Below, in pieces: positions 1 to 11,555 of a stretch of 64,000 bases of DNA (the stretch's first letter is position 1; each line of letters begins with the position of its first letter). Under the pieces are notes generated by a model. That model was not told the origin of the DNA, made no database searches, and was given only the letters and a program-made list of their open reading frames with translations. Made by a program: the position numbers and the translations under genes. Origin of the DNA: Anoplolepis gracilipes (taxonomy: Eukaryota > Arthropoda > Insecta > Hymenoptera > Formicidae); NCBI RefSeq assembly GCF_047496725.1, contig NC_132971.1, forward strand, positions 9,321,001-9,385,000, read 5' to 3'.

Positions 1-73
1 TTTTATTAATAGTCACATTTACATACACCGCACACATATATATATTCGCAATAAGTCACGAAAATCAATAAAA

Positions 74-490
74 ATGTGTAGGCCGAAACCTTATAAACCA
101 AAACTGCATTATTTTCTAACACACTGCCCCGGGCTCTTTACTTTTCAATGCTATAAAACGTATCATGTTAAGGCTGAGGAAAATAGATACTGTGTACCTT
201 GCTTCCGATTAATTGTGGGCAGATTTCAAACATGTGAAATTATAAAATTCCACGGCATATTCAGTGATAAAGTCGAAGAGGAAAAATGTCATAATTGTGG
301 ATATGACATAGTAGAAAACACTTCAATTAAAAATTGCACTATTTGCTTTATAGATTATTTAATAATATGTACTGTATTAAGAAACAAAGGACATGATCCA
401 TGTAACATAGCAGAACTCTTATATGATTGTATTGATAAAAAAATAATGACTATAACAATGTATGATACAACAAATGAAACAGAAATCTGA
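74..490 (+). CDS. hypothetical cysteine-rich small protein (138 aa)
   Basis: I do not recognise this protein. It starts at an ATG shortly after the window begins and ends 40 bases before the glycoprotein remnant. It has many cysteines, including three CxxC pairs (CVPC, CHNC, CTIC) spread through the first two thirds, a pattern often seen in small zinc-binding proteins. There is no signal peptide or membrane segment. Its place directly upstream of a viral-type glycoprotein remnant suggests it could be an accessory ORF of the same endogenous element, but this is inference; a chance ORF cannot be excluded because flanking sequence to the left is missing. Confidence 0.35.
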   Translation: MCRPKPYKPKLHYFLTHCPGLFTFQCYKTYHVKAEENRYCVPCFRLIVGRFQTCEIIKFHGIFSDKVEEEKCHNCGYDIVENTSIKNCTICFIDYLIICTVLRNKGHDPCNIAELLYDCIDKKIMTITMYDTTNETEI

Positions 491-530
491 AAACGTGTAA
501 ACAATAAACTCTGATTTCTTTACTTACAGA

Positions 531-1657
531 TTGATGTATCATTTAATTACTACGCAAACCTCCCTCGCTCTTCTTGGGTTTGATTGCGGCGGGCGACATT
601 TAAATATAACCTCGATATCGCTGTTGGATGTTGGAGAGTGCAACCTTCCACATAAAATTCCGAACTCTACGGAAACTTATATCCAATTCCTGCAGCTTTC
701 CGACTATAATCATGCGTATATAATGCAGTGCAAAGTTGAACTTTCGAGAATAATATATTATTGTGGCATGCATTCACACGTTTCTGTCGTACATAATGGA
801 CGAGCCGATTATATGCATGAAACCAGACATGCACAGTGCACAAAAATGTTTCGTGACGGTACTCTTTCACTTGGAGCGAGAGTCTTAATCGACGGGATCC
901 GAGTCAACCAGACTTCCTCCTACAGTATCACCATGGCTGGAAGCATAAGCAACGATGGAAAATGTAAGGGCACGCAGTACTCCGACTTCTATGGAACGTG
1001 GGACGACGTAGTCGTGCAAGCAAAATATCTTTGAAGACAGCTTATGTCCCCGTTAAGTTAAACACAGGAAAGATAATATTAAAATCAGGAACAATCTGCA
1101 CACTTAGCGAAGGATTTTGCATTGACTCAGAAGATGGATATACTTACTGGGAACCAATGCCTACCTCTTCATGCAATTTTCATCAATATGATGTATTATA
1201 CGAAGGACCTGCAACCAAAACTACAGATGACAACAGCGAAGGGAAGTCACCCATCGTGTATAGTCTGACAACGCAAGACATAACCTTCGCACTAACAAAA
1301 ACCAGGGAACAGCCATTGTGCGGATATACTCTTCTTCGCACCGAGCATCCCAAGCTTTTCATCCTGGAAACAAAGAAGGGAGATGTTTTCGCCGAAAGAG
1401 GAACAATCCCAATCGATAACCTCGACATCTTTGCATATATGAATTCAAAATTCGTATATGTCGAAAAACATATAAGACATCAAATGACATCTCTTTATCA
1501 TAATGTTATTCAACAAAAGTGCGAATTAGAAAAGGACGTAATAACCAACACCTTATCATTCGCCACCTTACAGCCTGATGAGTTTGCTTATCGATTAATG
1601 AAAGGACCAGGATTCATGGCTGTCTTTTCAACTTTCTTAATTTTTCTTGTCAAATAA
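531..1657 (+). pseudogene. decayed endogenous viral glycoprotein, frameshifted and truncated
   Basis: Two overlapping reading frames (531-1034 and 998-1657) together read as the N-terminal half of a viral-type surface glycoprotein. Near the start is the pattern FDCGG...NIT...SLLDVGEC, which I associate with the chuvirus-like glycoproteins endogenised in arthropods (established knowledge, recalled, not searched). The second frame keeps a cysteine/tryptophan framework (SG..CT, C.D..G...W.P, C....VLY.G) also found in the intact env-like ORF at 18335-20191. A frameshift lies near 1020-1034. The second frame ends after a short hydrophobic tail soon after a GPGF motif, where the intact relative continues for about 270 more residues, so the C-terminal ectodomain, anchor and tail are missing. 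It is a broken copy. Confidence 0.65.
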
Positions 1658-2007
1658 AATAAAATAAATGAGACCTCAGACAACTGATTCTGAATTTCAA
1701 CAAAATCCTTTCGTTGACCCTGAAGTCATATTAGAAACTCTAATCCAATTTATAGAAGAAAATAAAGAAAATATTATTTACAATTTAGACAATATCATAA
1801 AAGAGTTTTTAAATCAAGCCTCTATTATCATCATCCCAGATCAGTAAAAAAATCCTCTGAATTATTAGTTCCTAGTACACATTGATCCTGCTCTCGGCGA
1901 AGCCCTGGGTATAGCCGACTTAGACAGATTACCCAAAAACTAAATAGAGAGCAACCCTGTTATTGACACCGAGGTAGACGATAACAGTGGGTCACAGCAC
2001 GTGACAC
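1625..2007. repeat. direct repeat, copy A (383 bp)
   Basis: This segment recurs at 4402-4791 in the same orientation with scattered substitutions and small indels. Both copies begin in the TTTTCAACTTTCTTAA stretch at the end of the glycoprotein remnant and both end at GTGACAC. Copy A contains the 59-residue ORF intact. The two copies lie about 2.8 kb apart and could be flanks of a duplicated or inserted segment. Confidence 0.8.
1668..1847 (+). CDS. hypothetical 59-aa ORF downstream of glycoprotein remnant
   Basis: ATG at 1668 opens a 59-codon frame ending TAA at 1845-1847. The product is acidic with a predicted helical middle (many E, N, I, L) and an isoleucine-rich end; no family recognised. 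It begins 10 bases after the stop of the glycoprotein remnant. The second copy of the repeat (4402-4791) has the same start but a small deletion shifts the frame after about 30 codons. Whether it is ever translated is unknown; it may be the remains of a glycoprotein tail or an accessory ORF. Confidence 0.25.
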   Translation: MRPQTTDSEFQQNPFVDPEVILETLIQFIEENKENIIYNLDNIIKEFLNQASIIIIPDQ

Positions 2008-3046
2008 TATGTCGTTTACCGGCGCGACGAGAACCAGGCATTTACTATAAATTATAACCAAAATTTTATTCTAATTTAAAAGGTTATTCATTTCAGGTTG
2101 ACAATCTGGATCAAGCGACATTCAAGCAGCTCATCGACTAAGTCTCAGCTCTGCTCGAACTAACACGAGGGGCACGTCACTCTGCTCTATCCCAGGCACG
2201 GGACTCGCTAACGCTCAAGATCCTGACGTACGTTAAATATTTAATCGATATTAAATTAATTATAGTAAATGCTGGTTGGAGGTGAAGGAACACTGTATTA
2301 AAATAATTAACTTGTGAGTATTCTGAAATAAGCGACTATGTATTTTAAAAGCTTGAAGATTTTACAGAGGTTGCAAGTAATGATTACAAATGTTGTTCAC
2401 AATTCAAATGAAAAAGTACAACCGCACTATACCAGAAATTGGAGATTAGTTAACAATAAAGCAATTCTAAATTATAATGTAGAGTGAGTCGAAGCTCTAA
2501 ATTATAATATAAGACGAGTCGCGAAGACGAGAAAGTAAAGTATTATTAAAGATCTACCTTGACGACACAAAATAGCTGACGAAAATTAAGTTAAAATTGA
2601 TTTTAGGACGCAGTGAGTGTATAAAGACACAGAGACTTTTCACGACTTCGGACTAACGTTTCGGAGAGATGTTGAAGTGACTTATTAAGATGAAGTTAGG
2701 AAGGCGACTTTTAAGTTTGAATGATGAGGAACTGCTTAGTATGAGGGGTTGTTGACTGTTTTAGATGACTGGTGGTGAACGACTGACTCCGTCCGCAAGC
2801 TCGACTGACGTTCTGCGCTCCGTCCCCACTTTCGGGTCACCTCCCTCTAGGCGTCCGGTGGATCCAAGACTTCCCGGGTTGGCTTAATCGTCCGGTAGAG
2901 ATAAATTCTTGCTCTTGGTGAGGGAACTCTCCGCCTTCGAAGACGTCAGAAGCGGTGAGCTCTTCTTAATCTTAAGTTGATATTCAGCGGCGAATATCAA
3001 AAGGCACGTTGTTATAATATTTAGTTTCGTCGAGTCGCTGCGTCGA
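2008..3046. other. no recognisable gene
   Basis: Mostly AT-rich DNA with GC-richer islands (2097-2230 and 2780-2880). No long ORF or recognised domain. From about 3012 a 75-bp unit (TAATATTTAGT ... TTCGATTTCACT) is tandemly duplicated and leads into the inverted-repeat arm. Confidence 0.5.
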
Positions 3047-4027
3047 GAGATAGGCATAATATTCGATTTCACTGGTCTCTGCGTTGACATAATATTTAGT
3101 CAAGCTGAGTCTCTGCGTCGATAGATAAGAATAATATTCGATTTCACTAAGTCTTTCTCGCCGTCGCCTATTGCGTCATCATGCGAAAGGCTCTTTGTAT
3201 TATAATAATTTCGCACTCTTATATTATAATTCCTTTTACAGCAAGAGAGACTTTTTAATTTAACTATAGGAAGAGTTATTATTCGTTCTCAAAGTTATTA
3301 TGTCTCATCATTAATATTTCTTTTCTTTTCACTTATTAATTTATGCTTTTATATTTAAATTTCCTTTAATTTTCTCTCTTGTTGTATCACATATTTCATC
3401 TTAAAATATCCGCTTTTATAATAGTATCTATATGGAAGATGCAGTTTAATACTTTTATTTCAATTTATAATTCCTTTCTATCGTGATTTCTTATGGTTTC
3501 ACTTTAGCATAGGAGACTAACTCTCCTTTACATATGTATATATATACGAATATATATATATAAACATATATGTATAATACGTGTCATGCGTTATTTTTTT
3601 TAGAATATTACTTTTTCATTAATTACACTAAGAGAAAGTCTTCCATTTAGATTTACATGTTGATATATAAAATCAGCTTATTAATATTATTAAATATATT
3701 AACTTATATGTATTTCTCAATGTTAATGTGCGTATACCTTTCGAAATGTGCTTCACTGAATAATATTTCTTTTTTTTTATTTTTTCTTTTCATTATACTT
3801 ATGAAAATGTAGGATTTATAAAGCGATTGTTAATATGATTTAATTCTAATATAATTAATTTGCAAATGTTTCTGTTACAATCGTGTAATTGAATTTCGAT
3901 GATTCTGATATTACAGTAGTATTTTATTTCCATATATTTTAGTAAAAAGAATTTTAACTTTTATTTGGAAAATTAATATATAGTAGTTTAATGATTACAA
4001 ATATTTTTTCTTATTTTTTCTGATAAG
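3047..4027. repeat. long inverted repeat, left arm
   Basis: Reading this arm as reverse complement matches 4792-5782 and then 25984-26019, for example the AGAGAAAGTCTTC block at 3631 against GAAGACTTTCTCT at 5181 and the CTCGCCGTCGCC block at 3158 against its complement near 5655. The arms have clearly diverged (many substitutions and indels), so this is an old fold-back structure. It is AT-rich and has no coding potential. The intact left arm shows what the right arm looked like before the retroelement inserted. Confidence 0.8.
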
Positions 4028-4401
4028 GTCAGTATTATTTTGTTATTACTTCTATGTAAGCAATGTCCAATTTAATAGCTATATAATACTATGCTTGATT
4101 AAATATTTTATTAAGTTCAAGTTGAGATATATATGTATATCTCATACTTTGTGTTCGTATCTTCAGCGGTACTTTTATATTTTGGAAAATTTAGTTTGAA
4201 ATTTTTGGCGGGACGTCACAATACGCGATAATGGTCATGGTGTCATGGAGTTCCTAGAACTTCCTCAGCCTCTCGTTAGTGCCGAGTGAATTGTATTCTG
4301 ACCACCAGACTATATCAAATATACAATAACGAGATTCAACGCGTTTGCTTAACATTCTAAATCATTTTCAAATACATATGTCATAAATTTAACGTTTTTT
4401 A
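4028..4401. other. spacer of the inverted repeat, no gene seen
   Basis: AT-rich spacer between the arms. It holds a moderately GC-rich patch (4200-4310) but no ORF, RNA gene or repeat that I can name. Confidence 0.5.
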
Positions 4402-4791
4402 TTTTCAACTTTCTTAAATTTTATTTTCTTCTTATCAAATAAAATAAACTAAATGAGGCCTCAGACAACTGATTCTGAATTTCAACAAAATCCTTTCGTT
4501 GACCCTGAAGTCATATTGGAAACTTTAATCCAATTTAGAAGAAAATAAAGAAAATATTATTTACAATTTAGACAATATCATAAAAGAGTTTTTTAAATCA
4601 AGTCTCTAGTATCATCATTCCAGATCAGTAAAAAAATCCTCTGATTTAGTAGTTCCTAACACACATTGATCCTGCTCTCGGCGAAGCCCTGGGTATAGCC
4701 GATTTAGACAGATTACCCAAAAACCAAATAGAGAGCAACCCTGTTATTGACACCTAGATAGACGATAACAGTGGGTCACAGCACGTGACAC
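4402..4791. repeat. direct repeat, copy B (390 bp)
   Basis: Second copy of the 1625-2007 segment, ending exactly where the right arm of the inverted repeat begins. The small ORF it carries is frameshifted by a deletion around 4537. Confidence 0.8.
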
Positions 4792-5782
4792 CCTTATCAG
4801 TAAAGAAATAAAAAATTGTAATCATTAGATTACCATATATTAAATTTTCAAGTAAAAGTTGAAATTCTCTCTATTAAAAAAAATGGAAATAAACACTACT
4901 ATAGTATCAGAATTATTGAAATTCAATTACACGATTGTAACAGAAACACTTGCAAATTAATTATATTAGAATTAAATCATACTAACAATTGCTTTATAAA
5001 TCTTACATTTTCATAACTATAACAAAAAAAAAATAATAAAGAAAAAGAAATATCATTCAGTAAAGTATATTTCCAAAAGCATACTAGCTTTAAGAGATAC
5101 ATATATATGCAAATCTATATAAGTAAATTTATTTAATAATATTAATAAGCTAATTTTATATATTAACATGTAAATCTACATGAAGACTTTCTCTTAGTGT
5201 AATTGATGAAAAAGTAATATTCTAAAAAGACAACGAATGACAAGTATTATACATATATGTCTATATATATATTTAAAGGAAGAGCTAGTCTCCTATGCTA
5301 AAGTGAAATCATAAGGAATCACGATAGAAAGGAATTATAAATTAAAAATAACAGTATTAAAAATTGCATTAATTAAATCTTCCATATGGATACTATAATA
5401 AAAACAGATATGTCAATATAAAATATGTGATACAACAAGAGAGAAAATTAAAGGAAATTTAAATATAAAAGCATAAATTAATAAGTGAAAAGAAAAGAAA
5501 TATTAATGATGAGACATAATAACTTTGAGAATGAATAATAACTCTTGCTATAGTTAAATTAATAAGTCTCTCTTGCTGTAAAAAGTATTATAATGTAAGA
5601 GTGCGAAATTATTATAATACAAAGAGCCTTTTATTCGCTTGATGACGCAATAGGCGACGGCGAGAAAGACTTAGTGAAATCGAATATTATTCTTATCTCT
5701 TGACGCAGAGACCCGATGAAACCGAATACTATTCTTATCTACTGACGCAGAGACTCAGCGAGACTAAATATTATGTCAACGC
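4792..5782. repeat. long inverted repeat, right arm (interrupted at 5782)
   Basis: Reverse-complement partner of 3047-4027. The arm is cut at 5782 by the LTR element and resumes at 25984. The last four bases (ACGC, 5779-5782) are the left copy of the target-site duplication. Confidence 0.8.
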
Positions 5783-6125
5783 TGTCACGTCCAGCGCCTC
5801 CGCTTGACACCAGTCGCCGTCCGTTGACTCCATACGTCACCTGTTAAGTAGACATAGTAAGCGTTAAGCACCTATAAAATTCTTTTACTTTCCTTTTCTT
5901 TTTATATATACATATATATATATATAGTTATTATCAAAAATAGATTAAGCCGATAAATACCTTTTATTATGTTTCCGGCTAAAACATCCTTTTCCTTTTT
6001 TTTTTCTTTTTCTTCCTTTTTTTTTCCTGTTTTATCCCCATCACTGGTTCTCCCCTATCACCTACCTAAAAATGAAGGAAAATAATTAATTAATTGTCCA
6101 ATGAAAATTCTCACCTATTTTCCGG

Positions 6126-6700
6126 CCACCCGGTATATCACCTTCTGGTCCGCCTCCTCAGCACCTGAAAAAGAGAAGAGAAACGACCCACCAAGTCGGT
6201 CGAACATCTTAATTTTATTATAATTACCCATTTAGTTTTGTCACTCTAGTTGCAGTATCTGAAAAATAAAAAGGAAACATAATATTAAGTATGCGTCAAT
6301 AGAATAACGTAAATTAAGTAATAGCGATAATATAAACCAATGTTCACTCCACCTCGTCGTCATCACTCTTACTAAACACAAACATACACGTACACATCAC
6401 CATAGACACACGCATCGAGAATTAACCACCACCCGGTATAACAAAAATATAAAGTAAATCTATATAACAAGCTAAAATCACTCAAGGAAAGAGATCGTAA
6501 CTGCGAATGAGCGGAAATACAACTCCCGATACATGTTCACCTTAATAAATTGACACCCGGTATATGAACTAACATTGTCATATTATCCAAACATTAGTAT
6601 AAAATAGTGTTTAACAACCGACCGATTCATTTGGTTAAATTCCATAAGCTTCATATAATAAACTCCGATCGGTACTTTCGGGACACCCTGTATATGAACT
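6126..6700. repeat. dispersed ACACCCGGTATAT-type motif in U3, four copies
   Basis: Copies lie at 6126, 6429, 6552 and 6681. The last two share GACACCC[G/T]GTATATGAACT. The same motifs recur in the 3' LTR about 14470 bases further on. Their place upstream of the promoter makes protein-binding sites possible, but they may equally be relics of older insertions. Confidence 0.45.
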
Positions 6701-8833
6701 TTCATTAATTATTAAAACTGAGCAAGCCAAGTAACTCGTATGTGCAATTGCAACTTCCTATGCACAGTCTAAATCACTTTTCTCAATATATCAAAAGTTG
6801 TCGCAACATCGAAAAGCACCCAATTTTTAACGATTTAAACATCACATAAAAAACCCGCCCAGTGACCTTAATTAATTATTTCCTGGCGCCTTGACTCATA
6901 AGGAACCAAAAAAGGTAGCAACTTATAGGGCTACAGCCCCGCCATAAAAAGTTAAGCGCACATTGTTATAGACCCATTTTGCTTCAGGAACACCTCATAT
7001 TTTCAACTTTAATAATTTATTTATTTTAATCCGCACCTCCAATATATAATTATGCCTTCACTATTAAATGCAGTTTTATATCCCAAAGCCGAATTAATAC
7101 CACAATAACGTACATGTCTAACGATTCTGTCACCCAAATATAATAACTTGTCAATTTTACTCATATTCCACCGCAGCGCAGTGATTTCATTAAATCCAAA
7201 TTTTAACAATAATAAAAGATTCGATCAAACCCATCTTCTGCATAATAATTCCTTACCATGAATCCAATTTGGTTTGCCAATAAAAATCCGGTCAGCTATC
7301 ATTTATAATTATTTCATATATCAACCATGGAGATAACTTGGTGCATGCACATATACATATATATATATATATATGCGACTCGCTGCAGATATCATAATCC
7401 ACAGATGTTTTAAAGGCAAATTATAATGACCTGACAAGAACTCCTCGAGGCTCAGACAATATTTAAGTAATCAATTAAAACCAATAATAATTAAAATGAA
7501 CCACTCATAATACATATATATATATATATATATTATAGTGAAAACAATATAAATATCCCATAAAGAGTTTAAAACGAATAAAGCTCTGGAAGATAACTAA
7601 AGTTAAATAGTCACACTCAATATATACAATTACTTAATTAACTCTTACTTATACAAGGTGTCTGAAATAACTTGAACGTGATAATATTCTCAAAACTTCG
7701 TTATCATTTTATTGAGGATGAATGATAATTACAATATACATATGCATAATAAACAAAATGACCATACCTATATATACGGTGGTACGATAATACACACATC
7801 ATACACTACATAAACCAAGTATAAACGCATAATGAACACCCAGAAATAATTACATAGATACACGCTCCTTAACAAACACACCATAAAATTATATAACAAT
7901 AGTCACTTAATATACCCGGTGATACAAAAATACGCGCGTTATAAACTTATCATCTACACAATGTTTAATCAGTATCTGACTATTATAGACATATTATCCA
8001 CCCAGTAACACGCAAATACACACACTCTATAAATAATTTATATACATAGTGACCCATTAGTACGCACAAATAAAGCACTCTCAATAAACCTATTATAAAC
8101 TTATTACAGGCATATTCATATATTAACATACACATAATCAATGTATCATATACATGGTAACGCAATAGTTTCGGATCTTATAACTAATTCATACATATTC
8201 CAAGCGTATCACTTAAATTACACACTCAACCTCTCACAATATAAACTTGTCTTAAATTTATGCATTTATACACACTTACACACTCCTCATCCATCCATTG
8301 TAAATATATCACGGCATATTACATGTGCATTTATACCATTATTACATATATATAAATATATAAACCTTTACTACTAGTTATAATGATATACATACATACA
8401 TATAGTTATATAATAGCGAGTTTAACGTCTGTAGACTAATTTAGATCTTGTAATCCACGAATAACATTATGCGACATCATAGATAATTGTTAATTAATAA
8501 GTTAATTAGCGTAATGCTCTCATATCTCTACAATTATTTAAGTACAACGCTATAATACAATGCGGCGATAAGTAATTAATCAGATAAGTTATCGTAACGC
8601 TAGTAATAATTGCGATATATCTAGAAATAACGATATAGATATTACATTATAATGCTAGTCCCGAAGGTTCTAGAACATTCAGGAACCGCCGGATCACGTG
8701 AAAATTTCGGACAAACACCGTGATAGCTTACTATTGCCCGGCGCGTGATACCCGTGACAAACAAGCATGACCAGGATCGGACCACGTTGCGCGCGCTATA
8801 ATTCAGAAGGTGGGAGCCCTCAGCGACCACGGG

Positions 8834-8841
8834 TATATAAA
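8834..8841 (+). promoter_or_regulatory. LTR TATA box (5' LTR)
   Basis: TATATAAA in a GC-richer setting. TCAGAG/TCAGTT initiator-like sequences follow 30 to 42 bases downstream (A at about 8867 or 8876), fitting an RNA polymerase II core promoter. This would put U3 at about 3.1 kb and leave about 2.6 kb of transcribed LTR. Confidence 0.65.
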
Positions 8842-10221
8842 CGGGAGCACCGTGTGCTCAAAAATCAGAGTATTCAGTTCTCGCCTAGACAGTTCAGATC
8901 ATTAGACAGTTCAGATCATATTTAGTATTCGGCTTTCGCCCGACAGTAAAATCTGTTGTACGGTTCGTTCCGACCATTCAGTTTTCGCATAATCAGTATT
9001 CGATCAGCAGTCAATACTCGATTCATACAGTACCCAGTAAATTCATTGTACGTACAGACAGTCATTTATACGATTTAATAATCGGTTATCCTTATAACAT
9101 TCAATCATACATACGCTCTCGCAAGTTTTCGCGCAGTGTAATTAATATTATATCTTCGAATCAGTGGTTTCTAGTTCATTACGGTATTATTCACACAAAA
9201 TCATTAATTCAGAGAGACTTCGAGACTAGCATATCGCGAATACTATTAATTAGCCTTCAGTTCTTACGTTTACTGTCGTATAAATCTATTCTTGATTATT
9301 TGTATCCACTGTTACTATTATATTTCCTTTCTCTTTATCGATTTCCACGGCGCTCACAATACATATCGAATTCTATCTATCACTTTTAAAGATATTTTAT
9401 CTAAATTTTCGTTTGCAGTGAATTACTTCTATCAACAATATAAGCGTATTATCTTTTCCTCTCCATGCAATTGTTAATGCCGCCTATCTATAATATCGTT
9501 TACGCGTCCGAAACTAGTCTGTGCGTGAAATCATAGTCGAAGGAAAGTTCTATTAACTAATGTTGTAATACTAATATTGTAGATCCACATTCTTGTGTAC
9601 ACCCGCGTTACAGTGTGCTTCCCAGTGGTTCCTGTAACACATAACAATTTAGTGAAGTGAGTACGTTGTCGTAATTATTAAGATATATTCGTGTAATCAT
9701 TAATCATATTGTTTACGTGTAATTACTCGAAATATACATACTTGTGTCAGTTCGCGGCCCCTGTCCATTCCGGGCGTCGGTCATCTTTTCGGTGTCAATT
9801 CTTCTCGCCGTTAACCTCTCGCGTCTATACCTGTAAATATAAAGACAAGCTTTCTATTCTAATTTTAATATTGAAATTATCGGGCAAATTAGTGCTACTT
9901 ATCTGACGAGGTCATCCTTCCTTCAAGCCTACTTCGGGCTCTCTCTTTCATCCTGCGGCGACGCGCGCCTCCTCCAGGGCGTTCTTGTATTCCCTATAGC
10001 TTCTTCCTATATATATTTTTTTTTTTCTCTTTTCTTTCTTTCTTTTTTTTTCTTTTCTTTTCCCTTATCCGCTCACCAGTGGCAAGGTCCGCGACGTCCG
10101 CCTTGACATACCCAGAGCCTCAGATATCTGTAACTTATAATCGAAGAGATTAATATTTTATTCGGACGTCTTCATAGGGAATGTCATTAGACAGAGAGCG
10201 ATAACCATTCTTACCTACACC

Positions 10222-10520
10222 GTAGGGCGCCTCCTCCAGGGCGACCTACATCCTTCCTACGTAGTGTGCCTCTTTCAGGGCGATTCTACGTCCCTTCTAG
10301 CAGTGCGCCTCATTCAGGGCGGCTCTGCCTTCATCCTTCGTAGTGCGCCTCCTTCAGAGCCGGACTACCCCTCTCTAGGTCGCACGCCTCTCTCAGGGCG
10401 AACGACTCTCTTCTCCGAGGAGCGCCTCTTTCAGGGCATTCCGCCTCCTAGCGTGCAGCGCGCCTCTGTCAGGGCGATCTGCCTCCTCTCAGTCCACGAA
10501 CCGCGCCTCTGTCAGGGCGT
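10222..10520 (+). repeat. array of eight GCGCCTCnnTCAGGGCG hairpin units (5' LTR)
   Basis: The core GCGCCTCnnTCAGGGCG recurs at about 10227, 10265, 10304, 10345, 10384, 10422, 10459 and 10503, with one more at 9965. CGCC and GGCG within the core can pair. Outside the core, seven of eight units have short flanks that are mutually complementary but differ between units: GTAG/CTAC, ACGTAG/CTACGT, GCAG/CTGC, GTAG/CTAC, GTCG/CGAC, GAGG/CCTC, GCAG/CTGC. Such covariation is what selection on RNA structure would leave. The array lies downstream of the TATA box, so it should be in the transcript. Confidence 0.7.
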
Positions 10521-11477
10521 CTCTCACAATTCCTCCGATCGCTCTTCTTGATCTAAAATATAGAATAAATATTAAATTAAAGTAAACTCATTAAGGCTCA
10601 CCCTGTCCCCGCAACCCGTCAGATAAGGTCAAGTCAACTCGTTTACCAATTTACTTTAACGCATGTTTTTTTTTCTTCACTTTTCTTTTTCTTTTTCCTT
10701 TTCATCACTCGCGTTACTATTACTAACCCCAGTCTATACCCCTCCGCGTATTCAACTATGGCGTCGATTATGATTTCGCTTACCTTCTTAGCTGCGTCAT
10801 GGGTCGGTCACGTCGAGCAGGGCGTGCTCACCAATTGAAGCGCCTCATCCGGTCACTATACCAAGGCGGCTCCTACCTGCCGGTCCGAACAGCTGCGTCG
10901 CCACCAGGTAGTCAGAGCCCAGCATCCGTCGGGTATTTCACTTACCCTCCACCGGGAACCCATACATCGGAGTCATCAACCCCTGACCAGCTACACGACG
11001 CCGTCACTCCACCGGCATCCAGTAGCGGGGTCGTCGCTTCCTCACATAGGCCCTTACCGCCTATCGAATACCGTCCGTGGCCCGTGCCCCCGCCGTTGAT
11101 AGACTTCGGGATTACGCAACCGAGGATCATTTCCTCCCAGGCTTTCTTCGGGCGAGTATGCATCCTGTCGTCCGCTGAAGCACCTATCAATTCGCCTCCT
11201 GATAACCGTCCGTGATTTAATTGTCTAATCGTCTTGAAAAATATAATATAACTGTACATATATGTTTATTATAAAATAATGATAAATACATAAAAATCAG
11301 TATACGTAAACAATCTGCATTCATTGTCTACTCACTTCACATCCTCCCTATTATCTATTACGTCCCGACCTCTAGTTTCCGGTGCACCGCTACGCTGATC
11401 GTGACAGGTTTACCGCTCGGCCACCGCGATCCGCGTACACCAACCATCGTAACCGCACCTCGCTCGCGAACGCAGAG

Positions 11478-11555
11478 GACGTAACAACTGGTGACAGCGG
11501 CGGGACGTAACAACTGGTGACAGCGGTGGGATGTAACAACTGGTGACAGCGGTGG
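11478..11555 (+). repeat. 26-bp unit in triplicate across the LTR/primer-site junction
   Basis: Three consecutive 26-bp units (from 11478, 11504, 11530), each GA[C/T]GTAACAA followed by CTGGTGACAGCGG. The LTR as defined by the 3' copy ends inside the second unit, so each unit carries an LTR end plus a primer-site-like sequence. Confidence 0.85.
11515..11532 (+). promoter_or_regulatory. primer binding site, tRNA-Leu type
   Basis: TGGTGACAGCGGTGGGAT begins two bases after the LTR end. It is complementary to the 3' end of a tRNA-Leu (acceptor ...CCCACCGCTGNCACCA with CCA; match recalled from animal tRNA-Leu). An identical copy lies 26 bases downstream (11541-11558) and a near copy inside the LTR (11489). 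Confidence 0.75.

Larger units (their letters stand above)
5783..11512 (+). repeat. 5' LTR (5730 bp)
   Basis: Very long LTR, starting TGTCACG and ending CGTAACA. The first 3 kb (U3) is AT-rich with pyrimidine tracts, AT dinucleotide runs and a repeated ACACCCGGTATAT-type motif. A TATA box lies at 8834. The downstream 2.6 kb is GC-richer and holds the hairpin array (10222-10520) and two long pyrimidine tracts. There is no well-supported protein gene in it. Its last 35 bases already include one copy of the LTR/primer-site unit. Confidence 0.95.

Noticed and set aside
2097..2230. GC-richer island after a TTTCAG that looks like an exon
   Set aside because: It has an in-frame stop in the most plausible frame, no partner exon was found, and no protein is recognised.
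8141..8377. 78-aa ORF in the LTR U3
   Set aside because: AT-rich, low-complexity and without any recognisable domain; upstream of the promoter.
10264..10551. 95-aa ORF over the hairpin array
   Set aside because: It merely reads through the repeated hairpin units; complementary flanks explain the sequence better than protein coding.
10799..11215. 138-aa ORF in the LTR (repeated at 25266-25682, partly in the inverted fragment)
   Set aside because: The opposite strand is equally open (10942-11259), no domain is seen, and the older copy at 26403-26768 is broken by a 1-base deletion, so selection for protein is not shown.
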